A stretch of 64,000 nt of DNA from CAWAVN01 sp963825075. GTDB taxonomy: Bacteria > Planctomycetota > Planctomycetia > Planctomycetales > Planctomycetaceae. Both the position numbers and the translations under genes were made by a program. The DNA is taken from positions 62,001-126,000 of the forward strand of contig CAWGRX010000018.1 in NCBI GenBank assembly GCA_963825075.1. The letters run 5' to 3'. Positions 8,603 through 17,329 of this stretch are shown here, piece after piece. Positions within the stretch are counted from its first letter, which is position 1. Every line of letters starts with the position of its first letter. Below the pieces are notes generated by a model. The model saw nothing but the letters and a program-made list of their open reading frames with translations, did not search any database and had not been told where the DNA came from.

Positions 8603-9658
8603 ATGATGGATGACCTCGATTTGATCGTTTGCAGCGCACTTGTAGAATCCGAGCGAACCTTGGGTGATTCGACGATTCGGGACATAAAACCCTCGCTGTC
8701 GGCCGCACCAGCGGGAGAGTTTAACAAATCGCTGCTGAACGCCGCGTCAAACTTTCTCGTGCTTGCCGACAAAACGCGACCGGTTTCCAATGCGGAATTG
8801 GAACATTCGGTCGAACTGTTGAAATCGGACCCGGACGTCGATTTCGTTCTACTTTTTCCGCCGCTGGACGAGGACGCCGTTTCCACGTGGCAAACGGGGC
8901 CGGCTCTTTTGGCGGCCTTGCGGGAAAATGTGGCACAGCGCGTGTGGGCGATCGTCGGCCGGACCTCGGCGGTGAAAGAACTCGGTTTCTCCGATGTGTC
9001 CGACCCGGTTTGGGATTTCATCATTCGCGCTTCTGCCAATTCAGACCGGGTTCGGGCCATACCGTTATCCAACGAAATCGGCATTGAGTTGGCGATGGCA
9101 AAACCTCCAACTCTCGCTCTGCCCGAATTGGCCCCGCAATTACCGGGACGGTCGCGGAGTTGGTTGAAATCGCATCTCGAAATGTTGTCGCCGGAAGCCG
9201 TGCTGCCGGCGGTGACTTCTTCAGCCGATGCCATCGCCCTCAAAGCGGGGCTCTTTCAAATCCACGATTATCTGGAGGCAAGCCACGAGTTGTCGCAGAG
9301 CGTGGAAGGCGGGGGCCGGCACAGGGCGGGGGATTATTGGCACGCCATCATGCACCGCCGGGAGCCGGATGATTCCAACTCGAAATACTGGTTCCGCCGC
9401 GTCGGCTCGCATCCGATTTTTGAAGAATTGGCAAAGGCCGCCAATGCCATTATTTCCCAAGCCGACACCGCCGCCGCGGAATCGGCGCGGCAGAAACTCT
9501 CGCTCGGTTCCCATTGGGATCCCTTTGCCTTTGTGGATTTCTGCGAAGAATGCAACCGCAAGGGAGATCCCAGCCTCGCCGAAATCGCCAAACAAATCCA
9601 ATGGCGGGAAATGCAATTGCTGCTCGATCAAACCTATCGAGACGCGTCCGGGAGTTAA
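8603..9658 (+). CDS. Hypothetical protein with conserved C-terminal half
   Basis: 351 residues, soluble, no signal peptide. The family is not recognised with certainty. The C-terminal third (KAGLFQIHDYLEASHELSQ, RAGDYWHAIMHRREPDD, YWFRRVGSHPIFEEL) is rich in His, Trp and acidic residues and looks like a conserved globular domain of the kind repeatedly seen in planctomycete genomes; the N-terminal part is less distinctive. It is followed by the FwdD gene after about 100 bases on the same strand, so a connection with C1 metabolism is possible but unproven. Confidence 0.7.
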   Translation: MMDDLDLIVCSALVESERTLGDSTIRDIKPSLSAAPAGEFNKSLLNAASNFLVLADKTRPVSNAELEHSVELLKSDPDVDFVLLFPPLDEDAVSTWQTGPALLAALRENVAQRVWAIVGRTSAVKELGFSDVSDPVWDFIIRASANSDRVRAIPLSNEIGIELAMAKPPTLALPELAPQLPGRSRSWLKSHLEMLSPEAVLPAVTSSADAIALKAGLFQIHDYLEASHELSQSVEGGGRHRAGDYWHAIMHRREPDDSNSKYWFRRVGSHPIFEELAKAANAIISQADTAAAESARQKLSLGSHWDPFAFVDFCEECNRKGDPSLAEIAKQIQWREMQLLLDQTYRDASGS

Positions 9659-9755
9659 TCGAATCCTTCTGGATTTGTAGGCCGATTGACCGCCCTCGCG
9701 TCTCCCGCGACAATGGAAAGAGATCAACCATTTTCGCCGACTGGATAAAAACCAC

Positions 9756-10097
9756 ATGCCCGAACCATTTATTCTCATCCCCGGCCGCACGAGCCGGCAG
9801 GGGACTTCGCTGAACGAAGGCAAATACACCGATGCTTACAAGGAAGAAGTCAACACCCTGCGGATGAATTCCGAGGACATGCAGCGATTAGGCATTCAGG
9901 AAGGCGACCGGGTCCGCCTATGGAATCAGTTCGCCGAGGTCGTCGTGCCCTGCCAACCCGACAAAGGCGAATGCCCGCCGGGCCTGTTGTTTATCAGCTA
10001 CGGCGACATCTCCAGCCGACTGATGGGCGGCGAAACCCACGGCAGCGGCATGCCCGACAGCAAAGGCCTCGACGTATTCGTGGAGAAACAGTCATGA
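9756..10097 (+). CDS. fwdD: Formylmethanofuran dehydrogenase subunit D
   Basis: 113 residues, the whole being a molybdopterin dinucleotide-binding beta-barrel: LIPGRTSRQGTSLNEGKYTD at the N-terminus, the family pattern LGIQEGDRVRLWNQFAEVVV, and the C-terminal GLLFISYGDISSRLMGGETH with the late GSGMPDSK loop. In archaeal formylmethanofuran dehydrogenase this subunit completes the Mo/W-bispterin pocket of subunit B. FwdB lies 600 bases downstream on the same strand, with one broken gene between. The stop overlaps the next start as ATGA at 10094-10097. Confidence 0.88.
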   Translation: MPEPFILIPGRTSRQGTSLNEGKYTDAYKEEVNTLRMNSEDMQRLGIQEGDRVRLWNQFAEVVVPCQPDKGECPPGLLFISYGDISSRLMGGETHGSGMPDSKGLDVFVEKQS

Positions 10098-10676
10098 GCC
10101 AGTCCAATCCTTCCAAACTCACGCTCACAAAAGACGACGACGGGATGGAAATCTCTCACGAGGAATTCGCCGATGCCGATTTTCAAGAACCGTCGAAATT
10201 CGAACGCGTCCAGGGGAGATTAGTGCTTATGACACCGGCGGGAGAAGGTCATCAATCGACAACGGAACCCTTTCGCGATTATTTGGGGGCTTACCGGCTT
10301 TCGCATCCCGACATTATGGATCACGTCTATCAAGAATCCTGGGTGATGATCGACGAGGATACGGAACGATTTCCAGATCTTGCCGTCTATTTGAAATCCA
10401 ATCAAACCGCTTCGGCCATTCCCGAACGGATCCCCGATTTGATTTTTGAGACCGTCAGCCCCTCGGCAGCGGACCGGCGGTGGGATTATGAAGACAAGCG
10501 CGGAGTACGAGCGGATTGGCGTGTGGGAATACGTCATCGTGGACCGCTTTGAGCATCGTGTGTTAGTATTGCAGTTGGAGGATGGGCATTACGCTGAAAC
10601 CTTTTTGGGTCCGGGCGATTCCTACACCACGCCGTTGCTGCCGGGCTTGGCGATTCCCTTAGCCGGCATTATTTGA
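10094..10676 (+). pseudogene. Uma2-type PD-(D/E)XK nuclease gene, frame broken
   Basis: Starts at the ATG overlapping the fwdD stop. The first frame gives a Uma2-like protein (EISHEEFADADFQEP, RLVLMTPAGEGHQ, WVMIDEDTERFPDLAVYLK, IPDLIFETVSPSA) up to DYEDKR at about 10501; the family continuation AEYERIGVWEYVIVDRFEHR is found only in another frame, starting with the GCG at 10500-10502. Two bases (a CG or GC) must be added to join them, inside a CGCG run. Joined length about 195 residues, normal for Uma2. Uma2 proteins are predicted restriction-endonuclease-fold proteins, abundant in cyanobacteria and planctomycetes, with unknown cellular role. Could be a true pseudogene or a consensus error. 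Confidence 0.82.
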
Positions 10677-10724
10677 TTATTAACCCCGTTGCACTTCTGT
10701 AGCCTTTGCTCCTTCAGGAACACC

Positions 10725-12071
10725 ATGAGTATTGCCGAACAACCTGTTGCCGAGACGACTCCGGAACTGAAAATTATTCAGGACGCGACCTGCACGTTTT
10801 GCGGCTGCGTGTGTGACGACATGGAACTCACTGTGGAAGGCAATCGCATCACCAAGGCGAAAAACGCCTGCGTATTGGGCAAAGCCTGGTTCTTCAATCA
10901 TCACATCGAAGACCGCCCTGAAGCCACGATCAACGGGCAGCCCGCCAGCTACGAAGACGCCTTCGACAAAGCCGCCGAGATTTTATTGAACGCAAAGTAT
11001 CCGGTGACTTACGGGCTGTCCGACACCACCTGCGAAGCCCAGCGTGTCGCGGTGGCGATTTCCGATTGGATCGGCGGCAACGTGGACACCACGACGTCCG
11101 TCTGCCACGGCCCGTCCGGGATGGCCTTTCAGGGCGTGGGCGAGGTGACCTGCTCTTTGGGGGAGATCAAAAACCGGGCCGACTTTCTGATCTTCTGGGG
11201 CGGGAACCCGGCGGAAAGCCATCCCCGCCACTTCACGAAATACAGCCTGATGCCCAAAGGCGAGTTCCTGCCGAACGGCCGCAAAGACCGCACCGCCGTG
11301 CTGATCGACGTCCGCAAAACCAAAAGCGCCAAAGCCGCCGACATCTTCTTGCAAATCAAACCGCGCTCCGATTTTGAACTGGCCTGGGCGATGCGGGGCC
11401 TGGCGAAAGGCGTCGAGATCGATCCTTCCATCGAGCAAAAAACCGGCATTCCGCTGGAAACACTGAAAGACGTCGTGGACCGCATGAAAAAGGCGAAGTT
11501 CGGGGCGATCCTGTTCGGCATGGGCCTGACGATGACCCGCGGCAAGCACATCAACAGCGAAGCCGTGCTCGCCCTCGCCCGCGACATGAATCGCTACACC
11601 CGCTTCGTCGCGAAGCCGATGCGGGGCCACGGCAACGTGACCGGGGCCGACAATGTCGTGTCCTGGTCCACGGGCTATCCGTTCGGCGTCAATCTGGGGC
11701 GGGGCTATCCGCGGTTCAATCCCGGCGAGTTCACCACGTCGGATCTGTTGGCCCGTGGCGAAGCGGACGCAGCGCTCATCGTCGCTTCCGATCCCATGTC
11801 CAACTTCAGTCAGCCGGCCCGCGAGCATTTGGCGAAAATCCCCAGCGTGGTGCTCGATCCCAAGCTCAGCGAGACGGCCAAAGTCGCCACCGTCGCCTTT
11901 ACCACCGCCACTTATGGCATCAACGTGCCCGGCACCGTGTATCGCATGGACGACGTCGCCATCCCCCTCCGCCCCGCGTTCGAGTCGCCCTACAAAAGCG
12001 ATTACGAAGTCCTTAAACAAATCGAAACCCGCATCCGGGCAAAACAGTTGGCCACGATGGGGAATGAATAA
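10725..12071 (+). CDS. fwdB: Formylmethanofuran dehydrogenase subunit B
   Basis: 448 residues, molybdopterin oxidoreductase fold. The N-terminal [4Fe-4S]-type cysteine group is TCTFCGCVCDD (Cys 23, 26, 28, 30) with a further Cys 49 in NACVLGKAW. SVCHGPSGMAFQ (Cys 127) sits where archaeal FwdB carries its Mo/W-ligating cysteine. Start ATG at 10725 is chosen because AGGAA lies six bases upstream; an earlier Met at 10689 has none. In tetrahydromethanopterin C1 metabolism the complex interconverts formyl-methanofuran and formate/CO2; in some methylotrophs the homologue lacks the metal site. Here the cysteine and a separate D subunit are both present. Subunits A and C and the formyltransferase are not in this window. 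Confidence 0.92.
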   Translation: MSIAEQPVAETTPELKIIQDATCTFCGCVCDDMELTVEGNRITKAKNACVLGKAWFFNHHIEDRPEATINGQPASYEDAFDKAAEILLNAKYPVTYGLSDTTCEAQRVAVAISDWIGGNVDTTTSVCHGPSGMAFQGVGEVTCSLGEIKNRADFLIFWGGNPAESHPRHFTKYSLMPKGEFLPNGRKDRTAVLIDVRKTKSAKAADIFLQIKPRSDFELAWAMRGLAKGVEIDPSIEQKTGIPLETLKDVVDRMKKAKFGAILFGMGLTMTRGKHINSEAVLALARDMNRYTRFVAKPMRGHGNVTGADNVVSWSTGYPFGVNLGRGYPRFNPGEFTTSDLLARGEADAALIVASDPMSNFSQPAREHLAKIPSVVLDPKLSETAKVATVAFTTATYGINVPGTVYRMDDVAIPLRPAFESPYKSDYEVLKQIETRIRAKQLATMGNE

Positions 12072-12111
12072 CAAGACGAAGATACGTGTTTCCGCTCAAG
12101 AGCCGATTCCG

Positions 12112-13467
12112 TCAGGCGACTTTTTTCGCTTCAAGGGATTGGCTCTGCTCTTCGTACAAATGCCGGCGCGTGGGCGGGAGTTGCGAGTGGCCTTTGGCGG
12201 AGTGTTTCACCGTGAGGGTTTGAAACAAACACGCGGAGCCGTCGCCGAGGGACAAACTCACGCCGGCAAGATACGCCAGCCAGAGGCGGAAGCGTTCGCG
12301 GCCCACGAGGCGGGTGGCTTCCTCGCGGTTCTCCCATAAGCGGTTGCACCAATGCCGGCAGGTGAGGGCGTAATGATCCCGCCAGCCTTCGACATCATAG
12401 ACGCGAAAGCCGTGGGCTTCCATCAGTTCCACCGTATGCCCGATGTGGTCGAGTTCCCCGCCGGGAAATATGTACTTTCGCAACAGCCGTTGTTCGGGCC
12501 GGATGCGTTTGAACTTCCGGCGGGACCGTTTCGCGGGCCGGGTGATGCCATGATTGAGGAACATCCCCCGGTCCGGCAGCAGGGAGTTAACCTTGGACAG
12601 GTAATTCGGAATGTTCGCGATGCCCACGTGCTCGATCATCCCGATGCAGGCGATTTTGTCGTAGCGGCCCCGGACATCGTTGTAGTCTTTGAGTTCGACT
12701 TGGACGCGGTCTTCGAGGCCGAGCGATCGGATGCGGGCTTGGGCGAAATCCACCTGGGCCTGGGACAATGTGACGCCGTGGGCCTTGACGCCGTAGTGCT
12801 CGGCCGCATGACAGACGAGCGCCCCCCAACCGCAGCCCATATCCAGCAGCGTCTCGCCGGGTTTGAGTTGCAGCTTGCGGCAGATCATGTCCAGCTTGTC
12901 GAACTGGGCCTGTTCGAGCGAGTTGCTCCAGTCGGTGAAATACGCGCAGGTATAGACCATTTTCTCATCGAGAAACAGCCGGTAAAACTCGTTGCCCACG
13001 TCGTAATGAAACTGGATCAACGCCCGGTTGTCGGCTCCGGTTTGCTGCCTTTCGTCGCCTTGGACGGACAGGCTCGGATCGTCTGCCGTTCGTTCGGCGG
13101 GGGCGAACAGAAACGGAAACAGCCCGCGGGCCACGGCCCAGTTAAAAGCCTTCTTCGCCCGCTTTCGGGAGTTCTTGACGCGGACGGTCTCAATGAAAGT
13201 CATCAGGTCGGCCCCGTGGAAATCCAACTGCCCGCGGGCATAGTGCATGACCACGTTCTCCACCGTCGGCCGCCGCAAGATTGCCCCGATCACGCCCGGC
13301 CCGCTGATCGAAATGCACAGATTCGGATCGGCATTCTGACCGAGCGGCAAAACCGAGCCGTCCCAAAGCCGGACCGATACCCGCAAATCCAAAGCCTCGC
13401 CCAGATGCCCAAACAGCGTCTTGGCGGCGTCCAACAACCGGGTTTCCGAGGGGCGAAAGAGCGACAT
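12112..13467 (-). CDS. cfa: Cyclopropane-fatty-acyl-phospholipid synthase
   Basis: 451 residues, SAM-dependent methyltransferase of the CFA/mycolic acid cyclopropane synthase family. The SAM motif is LLDMGCGWGALVCHAAEHYG, followed by GVTLSQAQVDFAQ; substrate-binding parts include VGNEFYRLFLDEKMVYTCAYF, IGMIEHVG and the family ending MEAHGFRVYDVEGWRDHYAL. The N-terminal domain (about 150 residues) is also present, so it is full length. It adds a methylene group across cis double bonds of membrane phospholipids. Convergent with fwdB, 40 bases apart. No partner gene adjoins it. Confidence 0.9.
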   Translation of the reverse strand: MSLFRPSETRLLDAAKTLFGHLGEALDLRVSVRLWDGSVLPLGQNADPNLCISISGPGVIGAILRRPTVENVVMHYARGQLDFHGADLMTFIETVRVKNSRKRAKKAFNWAVARGLFPFLFAPAERTADDPSLSVQGDERQQTGADNRALIQFHYDVGNEFYRLFLDEKMVYTCAYFTDWSNSLEQAQFDKLDMICRKLQLKPGETLLDMGCGWGALVCHAAEHYGVKAHGVTLSQAQVDFAQARIRSLGLEDRVQVELKDYNDVRGRYDKIACIGMIEHVGIANIPNYLSKVNSLLPDRGMFLNHGITRPAKRSRRKFKRIRPEQRLLRKYIFPGGELDHIGHTVELMEAHGFRVYDVEGWRDHYALTCRHWCNRLWENREEATRLVGRERFRLWLAYLAGVSLSLGDGSACLFQTLTVKHSAKGHSQLPPTRRHLYEEQSQSLEAKKVA

Positions 13468-13576
13468 AAGAGGGCACCAGCGAGGTCAGGGGAAAGCTTC
13501 CGCGAAAAAACAACGCGGAAAGGTACTGGCATCCACCGGAATGAGTCAATATGAACTGCCCCCAAACGCATTTGAC

Positions 13577-13612
13577 GAAAAAACCTTTGCCGGCACTAAG
13601 AACCGGCAAAGG
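13577..13612 (-). terminator. Rho-independent terminator of the TlpA-like gene
   Basis: Perfect 10-bp stem CCTTTGCCGG / CCGGCAAAGG (13584-13593 and 13603-13612) with a nine-base loop, followed on the minus strand by six T. It lies 34 bases past the stop at 13646. Confidence 0.9.
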
Positions 13613-13645
13613 CGAAGAATTCGCGATGACAAATGACTCCGCGGG

Positions 13646-14313
13646 TTACAACCCCAAGGCCTGTTTGATCGCGGCCTCGATGTCTTCCGGGCCGAAGGGG
13701 TTGCAGGGATCGACGCCGAAGGTCTTGGTCAACTTGCCCGTCTTGTCGTAGATTTTGTAGAAGGGAATCGCGCCGCCGGCCACGTCGAACGCCTTCATCG
13801 CGTCCTCATCGCCGCCTAGCTTGCTTTGGAAATTGGTGAAGGTGGCGTTTTGATTTTTCAGGAAATCGAGAACGGACTTCGCGGGTTCCTGCGTTTCCTC
13901 CTCGGGATCGTCCATACTCACGCTGATCACGGCCAGGCCTTTGTCGCCATATTCTTTTTGCCACTCCACCGTGTGCGGGAAATTCTTGATGCAGGGAATG
14001 CACCATGTGGCCCAGAAGTCCACCAGCACCACCTGCCCCTTATGCTTTTTGATCGCCGCGTCCAACTCCTTGGGCGTCGCCAGGCTGACGGTGACGGTTT
14101 GATCGTCGGATGGTTTGGGTTCTTCTGGTGGCGAAGGTTCTTCCTCTGTTTGGGTTTTGTTATTCGTTGGTTGATCCTGGGCCGATTCTTGCTGAAGCGC
14201 CTCGTTCGCGTTGGATGCTTCTTCTTGTTTTGCCGCTTCCCGGTTGCCGCAACCGAGCAAGGGGCGCTCAAGCAAACCGCCAACAGACTGACGAAGAAGG
14301 GATTCCGTACCAT
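13646..14313 (-). CDS. TlpA-like thioredoxin lipoprotein, frame interrupted
   Basis: Reconstructed as one gene. From the ATG at 14313 (AAAGGA nine bases upstream) the frame reads VRNPFFVSLLAVCLSAP, a lipoprotein signal peptide; after a run of four C (plus strand G 14261-14264) the continuation LLGCGNREAAKQ with the lipobox Cys is in the next frame. Adding one C joins them to LSAPLLGCGN. The mature part has an acidic, Pro/Gln-rich linker of about 50 residues and then a thioredoxin fold with VDFWATWCIPCIKNFP (CxxC) and the cis-Pro region GGAIPFYKIYDKTG. Likely membrane-anchored disulfide reductase or thiol-dependent enzyme outside the cytoplasm. Has its own terminator at 13584-13612. Confidence 0.85.
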
Positions 14314-14465
14314 TGCATCGTGTCCTTTGTGTTTGATGCTTCCGTATGAGATCAAGAGAAGATCGAGGATTGAGGATAGAAGATTACGCATCGAAATTCC
14401 ATCCTCAATCCCGCCCTTTGCTCCCATGTGGCCTCTGCGGCCTTTGCCCCTTCCCCGAACGAAAA

Positions 14466-15077
14466 TCAATTCCTCTTGTATTGGATGCCGCAGCCGAATT
14501 GCAGGGATTCTTTGATCTCCGGCTGTTTGCCGGCAAGAAGGGCTTCGACGGCATCGCGGACGTAGTGTTTTTTGACCTCGGCGGGGTTCATGCTGTCGTC
14601 GAAGGCCCCCATGTAGGCGATCTTCCGGTTTTTATCCAGCACGAACAAATGCGGCGTGACGAGCGCCCCATACGCCCGGGCGCTAGCCTGGCTGAGGTCC
14701 TGGAGATAATCGAACTTGTAGCCTTGTTCCTTGGCCCGTTTGGCCATGTTTTCCAGGCTGTCCACCGGCATGTCGCTGACGCTGATCGCCACGAACCGCA
14801 CTTTTTTATCGCGGTAGTCCTCGGCCAGTTTGTTGAAGCGGTCTTCGTAGGCATTTGCCACGGGGCAATGGTTGCAACTGAAGGCGATCACCAGGACGTC
14901 GGCTTTTTTGTAGTCACCCAAGCTATGCGCTTTGCCGTCGGTGCCTTTGAGATCTTTCCAATCTGCCGCCTTGTCGCCGATGTCCACTTTCTTGTTGAAC
15001 TTCGCCGCGGAAGCCGGCGTGGAACTCAAAGCGAAAACACAAATCGCCAAGGCCGATGCCAGAATCAAACGTGTCAT
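14466..15077 (-). CDS. Exported redoxin/thioredoxin family protein
   Basis: 203 residues with a signal peptide (LILASALAICVFALSSTPASA, cleavage after about residue 24). The thioredoxin-like domain has FSCNHCPVANAYEDRF (CxxC as CNHC) and GALVTPHLFVLDKNRKIAYMG. This is the alkyl hydroperoxide reductase/thiol-specific antioxidant-like branch in which CNHCP replaces the usual site. AAAGGAG lies eight bases before the ATG. It is the second exported redox protein in a row; direct substrate unknown. Confidence 0.87.
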   Translation of the reverse strand: MTRLILASALAICVFALSSTPASAAKFNKKVDIGDKAADWKDLKGTDGKAHSLGDYKKADVLVIAFSCNHCPVANAYEDRFNKLAEDYRDKKVRFVAISVSDMPVDSLENMAKRAKEQGYKFDYLQDLSQASARAYGALVTPHLFVLDKNRKIAYMGAFDDSMNPAEVKKHYVRDAVEALLAGKQPEIKESLQFGCGIQYKRN

Positions 15078-15146
15078 GAGAAATTCTCCTTTCAGTTGCG
15101 TGGTTTCTTCAATTCATTATGCAATCGTGGCGGATTGCGTCCAGGG

Positions 15147-15772
15147 TTAGCGGGAGCCGAAGTAGAACAAAATCAATCCAAGCGTCGCGGATTCCATCTG
15201 GTCTTGCGTAAAGGGGAGCTTGCTTTCCAGGTGCAAAAACTCCACGGCGACGGTGGCCGCGACGATGCAGAGCGTGCCCAGGGCTTTCAAGTCGTCCCAC
15301 CAATTCGCGGGCCGGGCGGTCCCCTGCTTGCTGAACCAACTCGTCACGGTTTTGACTAAAATCCCCAAAAAATACGCGCCGAACGTGCCCAGGATCGCGA
15401 GCGATTGATGCTCCATCATCCGCCCTTCGCGGTACAAATACCACGCCAACCCCGCGAACGACAGCACGATCAAGCCGCGAATCGTGTGCTTGGGCAGATA
15501 CAGCGGGTTTTGATCGGAGGGGATTTTGTCCTCGGCTTCGAGTTGCTCCCGCACCTGCGCGGGAGTTCCACAATCCGCCGGGACGTGAAATAGTGGGCCA
15601 GCATAATCATCAAGGTTTCCGACCAGAGCAGGCCGATTTTTTCGCCCCGTACGGTTTGGAGCACGATGAACCCCACCACCAGAATCGTCAACAGCGCCCG
15701 GATGCTGCCCCGCGGAATCCCCAAAGGAGCGCGGCGGGACACCGGTTTGGGCGATGGTCTTTCGGGAGTCAT
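15147..15772 (-). CDS. Membrane protein, frame interrupted
   Basis: Two frames together make one small membrane protein. From the ATG at 15772 the first frame gives a basic N-terminus, a helix SIRALLTILVVGFIVLQTV and MIMLAHYFTSRRIVELP; the second frame, joined at about 15555, continues with AQVREQLEAEDKIPSDQNP and two or three more helices (GLIVLSFAGLAWYLY, AILGTFGAYFLGILVKTV, GTLCIVAATVAVEFLH) to the stop at 15147. One C added in the CTCCCGCG stretch restores the frame. About 208 residues, function unknown. It lies between two exported redox genes. Confidence 0.75.
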
Positions 15773-15787
15773 GCGTGAATTCCATGA

Positions 15788-15822
15788 AACAAAAAGCCCG
15801 GCGGGTTAGAGTGGCCGGGCTT
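15788..15822 (-). terminator. Rho-independent terminator after the peroxidase gene
   Basis: Stem AAGCCCGGC / GCCGGGCTT (15794-15802 and 15814-15822), loop 11 bases, followed on the minus strand by TTTTTGTTT (counting the stem's closing bases). It starts about 28 bases after the peroxidase stop at 15850. Confidence 0.9.
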
Positions 15823-15849
15823 CTGCTTGGGCTGTGGGAGATAGCCGGA

Positions 15850-16425
15850 TTACGAATCGCTTTTGAGTTCGATTTCGATAGCTTCAATCACGGGTTTGGA
15901 GCGGGGATTGACGCCGGTGCGGAACCGCTTGACGACTTTGCCGTCCTTGCCGATGAGGAATTTCTCGAAGTTCCATTTCACCTTGCCAGAGTCGGCCGGG
16001 TAGGCCTCTTTCGAGGTGAGGTATTTGTAAAGATCAGAGGCCCCGTCGCCGTTGACTTCGATCTTGGCGAACATCGGAAACGTGACGCCGTAGTTTTTCT
16101 TGCAGAACGTGGCGATTTGCTTCGAGTTGCCCGGTTCCTGCTTGCCGAACTGATTGCAGGGAAAGCCCAACACCACGAGGCCGTCTTTGGAATACTTTTC
16201 GTGCAGGGCCTGGAGGTCTTCGTACTGCGGCGTCGCTCCGCAACGGCTGGCCGTGTTCACGATGAGCAGCACCTTGCCTTTGTATTGCGAGAGGTCCACC
16301 GGCTTGCCGGCGAGGGAATTCATTTTGTGTTTGAGCACGGGGGAATCGCTAGTTTTCTCGTCCGCCATCGCGGATTGCCAAAGCCCCATTCCCAAAATCG
16401 CCGCACACATAGTCCACTTGTTCAT
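15850..16425 (-). CDS. Exported glutathione peroxidase family protein
   Basis: 191 residues with a signal peptide (MCAAILGMGLWQSAMA). Catalytic Cys is in VNTASRCGATPQYEDL; the Gln/Cys region GFPCNQFGKQEPGNS and the Trp/Asn motif WNFEKFLIGKDGKVVKRF complete the peroxidase site. Cys, not selenocysteine, is used. A Cys in IATFCKKNYGVTFPMF could act as the resolving residue, as in thioredoxin-dependent GPx enzymes. The ATG at 16425 overlaps the stop of the upstream gene as ATGA, so translation is likely coupled. Followed by a clear terminator. Confidence 0.92.
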   Translation of the reverse strand: MNKWTMCAAILGMGLWQSAMADEKTSDSPVLKHKMNSLAGKPVDLSQYKGKVLLIVNTASRCGATPQYEDLQALHEKYSKDGLVVLGFPCNQFGKQEPGNSKQIATFCKKNYGVTFPMFAKIEVNGDGASDLYKYLTSKEAYPADSGKVKWNFEKFLIGKDGKVVKRFRTGVNPRSKPVIEAIEIELKSDS

Positions 16426-17165
16426 AATCCAACATTCCTCAGAAAGACATCCCATAAAAATATGCTTCGCTCAACCAGTTCGCGAATCATCAACTTCTTC
16501 CTATCAGTGTATCGAACCCGCCGAAAGAGAAAAGCCTGCAACGCGAATGCGAACGCCATTGCGGGACGTGTTCGTCTGTGGGTGGCGTGGATATAGTCGT
16601 CCAAAAACTCTTGCCGGAGAGTCTCCAAGGGATGTTCCAGCGGCAGCGGGTGGTTTTGGTCCCAGGGCAGATTGCCGGCCCGGTCGATGAGAAACACCCC
16701 CGTCAGAAGCTTTTCTGTTTCCTTGTCAAACCGGCCGTAAAGGCGATGGATGCTGCCCGATAAATCGGTGAGGAATTGAAACGGCGGCGGCTCGTCTTCC
16801 GCCAGCCAATCTTTGAGCAGCTTGCGGTGCGTTTGCGGGAGGACCTCGCTGATCGCGAACACCTTGACGTTTCGGCTCTGCAGCGCCTCGGCGTTTTGTC
16901 TGAGCCAAACCAACACCGGGTCGGCTTCGAAACCGGCGTGGGGATCGAAAAACACCAACACGATGTGATGCCGGCCGATATAGCTTTTCAGCCAGACCAA
17001 CTGCGGCGGTTTGTGCTGATTGTAAAGCTGGAAAAATGGAGCGCGCCGGGTGAGAACGATCGGCCGGTCGGGGTCCGGCGGCTCTTCGGATCGCGAGAGC
17101 TTGAAAGCGCACAAAGCCGCGATCACGACGGCGGAAAGAGGAAGAATCAAAACGCGGCGGCGCAT
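16422..17165 (-). CDS. Redoxin-fold membrane-anchored protein
   Basis: About 247 residues. N-terminal anchor or signal RRRVLILPLSAVVIAALCAF, then a thioredoxin/AhpC-like fold (RAPFFQLYNQHKPPQLVWLK, HHIVLVFFDPHAGFEADPVL, VKVFAISEVLPQTHRKLL, TGVFLIDRAGNLPWD). The usual peroxidatic Cys position is occupied by DPHAG, so the protein probably lacks thiol catalysis. The start at 17165 is preferred because the signal peptide begins there; an upstream in-frame start at 17282 would add an unlikely leader. The last about 50 residues are basic. The stop overlaps the start of the peroxidase gene, so the two form an operon. Confidence 0.75.
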   Translation of the reverse strand: MRRRVLILPLSAVVIAALCAFKLSRSEEPPDPDRPIVLTRRAPFFQLYNQHKPPQLVWLKSYIGRHHIVLVFFDPHAGFEADPVLVWLRQNAEALQSRNVKVFAISEVLPQTHRKLLKDWLAEDEPPPFQFLTDLSGSIHRLYGRFDKETEKLLTGVFLIDRAGNLPWDQNHPLPLEHPLETLRQEFLDDYIHATHRRTRPAMAFAFALQAFLFRRVRYTDRKKLMIRELVERSIFLWDVFLRNVGL

Positions 17166-17329
17166 TGCTGGGGATCGAAAGTTGGTGGAAGGAAGTTGCC
17201 AATCTTCAGGAATTATAATCCCATCCACCCACGAAGACAGCCCCACGACCAGAGCGCGGCATCGGCAATCGGCCGCAAACAACGGATCAAACTCGAAATC
17301 CGAATCTCGACATCTGAAACAAGACGGAA

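Noticed and set aside
10983..12074. Minus-strand frame of about 363 codons opposite fwdB
   Set aside because: Antisense of the formylmethanofuran dehydrogenase gene; His/Gly/Ala-rich string only.
12352..13554. Plus-strand frame of about 400 codons opposite the cyclopropane synthase
   Set aside because: Antisense artefact of the methyltransferase gene; no domain or ribosome binding site.
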